Assembly: GCA_934621605.1 (NCBI GenBank)
Contig: CAKTUZ010000010.1
Coordinates: forward strand, 1-64,000
Length of the DNA stretch: 64,000 nt
Direction of reading: 5' to 3'
From: an uncultured bacterium
Lineage (GTDB): Bacteria; Vulcanimicrobiota; Xenobia; Xenobiales; Xenobiaceae
Shown here: positions 62,180 to 64,000 of the stretch, in pieces
How positions within the stretch are numbered: the stretch's first letter is position 1
Layout: every line of letters starts with the position of its first letter
Notes under the pieces: generated by a model
What the model was told of the DNA's origin: nothing
Databases searched by the model: none
The model's input: the letters and a program-made list of their open reading frames with translations, nothing else
Program-made: the position numbers and the translations under genes

Positions 62180-63655
62180 ATGGCTAAAGGATATTCCCAT
62201 AAAAAACTAAGTACGGCTTTGGCTTGCGCCGGTCTTTGCTTGGCTATTTCCGGTTTTGTAGCCGGATGCGGTGACGGAGGCAGCACTACCAGCGCCCCCC
62301 TCAACTACGGAAAAGAGGGCACAGTCACTTTTGATTTAACCAGCCTCTCTACAAAGTTTGGTTCTGTCAAATACTCCTTCCTCAATGAAAACGGTTTGCC
62401 CATCCTGGTGACAGACAAATTGGAAGTCGACCAGAAAACCATTTCCGTATCGAAAGTCCCCCAGGAAGCCGCTAAAGTAATCGGATATTACTTCTCTGGC
62501 GATAAAGCGACTGACTTCAGTATCGATACTATAGCTTGGGATGCCAGTGCCGCACTGAAAGCTACCGTAGCTTCAGTTCCCACCATTGCTGACAAAGATC
62601 TCGAGTATTACAGAGTTGATCCCACCTACTCTCACGTAAACAAAGGCGAGTCTACCTATGTCAATTTAACCGCCTCCTATTTACTTCCCGATTCCACTTA
62701 TGCCAATCTGGATTTGACTCCTTTGGCCAATATAAAGCCTATAGGTCATCTGGTAATGCAACTTAAGTCCAGTTTGCTTAACAACCTTTATCAAGGCACA
62801 GCCTACGGAATCCAAGAGTTTGAAGTTACTTCCGATTCTTTAGCTTATTACACTACCAACAGAGTTGGCACTCATCGCGACTATGTCTATGTTTCCGATG
62901 CCGTTCTCAGCAGTTTGGTTTTGCAAGATGTCACTACCAAAGCCACTACTCCGGAAGCTAAAAAGATCACCGTTCTCAATCCCAACATAGATATGGGTGT
63001 CACCAATACTGTTATCGACGGCGAAACTTATGCTGTCGGTGAAGGTGAATTTATCGTCTATGGAATTTATACTTCCCCTACCACTAAGAGTAACGATTTC
63101 CGAGTACAAATGCGAGACCGCGAAATTACTTGGGAAACACCTAATAGCTTAGCTATCAATTTCCAGCTCGGCAAAGACAAAGCAGCCTACACTACTAAAG
63201 ATGCAGCCAACGATATTCCTTTAAGCGTCTATACTTACGATCAGGATAATCAAAAAGTGTCTGCTTCTATCGCTATGGATATCAAGAATGTCGAAGCCAA
63301 ACTTTATCAGGAAGTTGCTCCCCTATTTATTGACGGAACTGACTATGCCGCCAATAACTGGCTTCCCATAGGTAATTATAGCCTCACTTTCTATCTTTAC
63401 GCCGCCTACATACTTGACGGTAAGCAAAGCGAAGGTTCAAGCGTTTTTGAGAATACCAAAGCTGGGAAGATTGTTCCCGTCACCACCAGCACTCAGCCTA
63501 AAGTCACCCCCGACGAAACTTCCAAAACTTATAAGCTCAGCTACGGTACTCACACAGACGGAGAGAGCGGTAGTTTGAGCTTCAAAATTGTCAACGCCGA
63601 CGGTCATGATATAATCAACACTGGTGCTTATACTTATACAGTAAAAACTCCTTAA
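62180..63655 (+). CDS. Lipoprotein of unknown function
   Basis: 491 residues. A signal peptide with lipobox FVAGC places the lipidated Cys at about residue 30, followed by GDGGSTTSAP. The mature protein is beta-rich with many Thr, Ser and Tyr residues and no catalytic motif that I recognise. It may be a surface binding or adhesion protein. GAAAGGG lies upstream of the ATG with long spacing. It ends at a strong terminator and would be matured by Lgt (30326). Confidence 0.78.
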   Translation: MAKGYSHKKLSTALACAGLCLAISGFVAGCGDGGSTTSAPLNYGKEGTVTFDLTSLSTKFGSVKYSFLNENGLPILVTDKLEVDQKTISVSKVPQEAAKVIGYYFSGDKATDFSIDTIAWDASAALKATVASVPTIADKDLEYYRVDPTYSHVNKGESTYVNLTASYLLPDSTYANLDLTPLANIKPIGHLVMQLKSSLLNNLYQGTAYGIQEFEVTSDSLAYYTTNRVGTHRDYVYVSDAVLSSLVLQDVTTKATTPEAKKITVLNPNIDMGVTNTVIDGETYAVGEGEFIVYGIYTSPTTKSNDFRVQMRDREITWETPNSLAINFQLGKDKAAYTTKDAANDIPLSVYTYDQDNQKVSASIAMDIKNVEAKLYQEVAPLFIDGTDYAANNWLPIGNYSLTFYLYAAYILDGKQSEGSSVFENTKAGKIVPVTTSTQPKVTPDETSKTYKLSYGTHTDGESGSLSFKIVNADGHDIINTGAYTYTVKTP

Positions 63656-63730
63656 ACTAATAATTATTTACCGGTCGTTTTCGATTAACGGGAATACCGA
63701 TAAGATAATCTATTTATATCAGTAAAACTC

Positions 63731-63767
63731 TATTAAAAAAGCGCTCCCAAAGGAGCGCTTTTTTAAT
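63731..63767. terminator. Bidirectional terminator
   Basis: A perfect stem with core GCGCTCC/GGAGCGC and loop CAAA is flanked by AAAAAA and TTTTTT, between the convergent lipoprotein and DUF5989 genes. Confidence 0.95.
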
Positions 63768-63793
63768 AGAATATACATTCTCTACATTGTTTT

Positions 63794-63964
63794 TTAGAAC
63801 AGTGTATAAATAAAAGGAGCAATGTGAGTCGCCTGAGCCAAAGAAACTAAGACAGCAAGAGCCAGCAACCCTAATAAAAGAGGAACCAGCCAGAGGCGCT
63901 TACCGGCCATAAAACTAACAAACTCTATAGCTATACCCCAACGGCTTTTAAACTTGCTAAACAT
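63794..63964 (-). CDS. Small membrane protein, DUF5989 type
   Basis: A 56-residue protein: a basic start (MFSKFKSRWGIAIEF), one transmembrane helix (WLVPLLLGLLALAVLVSLAQ) and the terminal IAPFIYTLF, the hallmark of DUF5989. Family members sit at the end of carbamoyltransferase/SxtJ operons of unknown purpose. GAGGAG lies about ten bases before the ATG, overlapping the stop of an upstream frame. The rest of that operon would lie beyond the window edge. Confidence 0.75.
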   Translation of the reverse strand: MFSKFKSRWGIAIEFVSFMAGKRLWLVPLLLGLLALAVLVSLAQATHIAPFIYTLF

Positions 63965-63969
63965 ACGGC

Positions 63970-64000
63970 CTACATCTCCTCGTCGCTCTTATCGGCATTT
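63970..64000 (-). CDS. 3' end of an upstream gene (partial)
   Basis: On the minus strand a frame enters from the window edge, reads ...NADKSDEEM and stops with TAG at 63972-63970, six bases before the DUF5989 start. The acidic tail and spacing suggest an operon partner, perhaps an SxtJ-like protein, but too little is visible to say. Confidence 0.4.
   Translation of the reverse strand, partial: NADKSDEEM

Overview
The window looks like chromosome from a bacterium with low to middling GC, a Firmicutes-like core and an unusual accessory set. No phage, insertion sequence, CRISPR array or rRNA was seen. The sporulation-type sigma factor SigH closely resembles the Bacillus protein as I remember it. 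The order cysS-rlmB-sigH, strong AGGAGG-type ribosome sites and U-tailed terminators fit the Terrabacteria side of the tree (Firmicutes or a deep relative such as Armatimonadota or Eremiobacterota). Four PilT-type ATPases, many FHA domains, a roadblock-like protein and curli-type CsgG argue against a typical Firmicute. I cannot name the species.

Layout. 0-5 kb: nitroreductase, ADP-ribosylglycohydrolase, tRNA-Tyr, a Sel1-repeat protein, a PAP2 phosphatase and tRNA-Thr. 5-13 kb (minus strand): serS, a YciO/Sua5 protein, a subtilisin without an export signal, cysS-rlmB and sigH, the last behind a 690-base non-coding leader. 13-20 kb: a canonical PilT, a PilT paralogue with lost catalytic residues, and a cluster of unrecognised proteins (two paralogues flanking a coiled-coil/Gly-Ala hydrophobic protein). 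20-24 kb: a Kef/Trk-type antiporter pair and serC. 24-30 kb: a minus-strand block pilT-pilT-FHA-rodA/ftsW-PBP joining pilus motors to peptidoglycan synthesis. 30-35 kb: lgt, infA, a DAACS transporter that may be foreign, and hflX. 35-42 kb: two FHA proteins with large low-complexity repeats, then nagZ. 42-45 kb: a CsgG-like exported protein with two exported unknowns. 45-51 kb: lipM and the complete glycine cleavage system (gcvT, gcvH, gcvPA, gcvPB), with ribF upstream. 51-55 kb: a SPOR-domain protein and an 844-residue roadblock-like protein. 55-64 kb: a copper-amine-oxidase-N/DUF4352 protein, a solitary sugar-binding protein, a DUF58-transglutaminase pair, a lipoprotein and a small DUF5989 gene.

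Main theme: envelope growth, pili and phospho-signalling. PilT motors, FHA readers, SEDS/PBP synthesis, SPOR, roadblock, CsgG, Lgt and NagZ are spread through one region. The strongest candidate for something undescribed is a structured RNA element found in two copies, near 10.6 kb and 52.3 kb. Both copies have a 5-bp CCGCC/GGCGG stem enclosing exactly 32 bases, an internal loop, and a second 6-bp stem with compensatory changes. In the 10.6 kb copy a basal helix shares a strand with an intrinsic terminator, as in a riboswitch.
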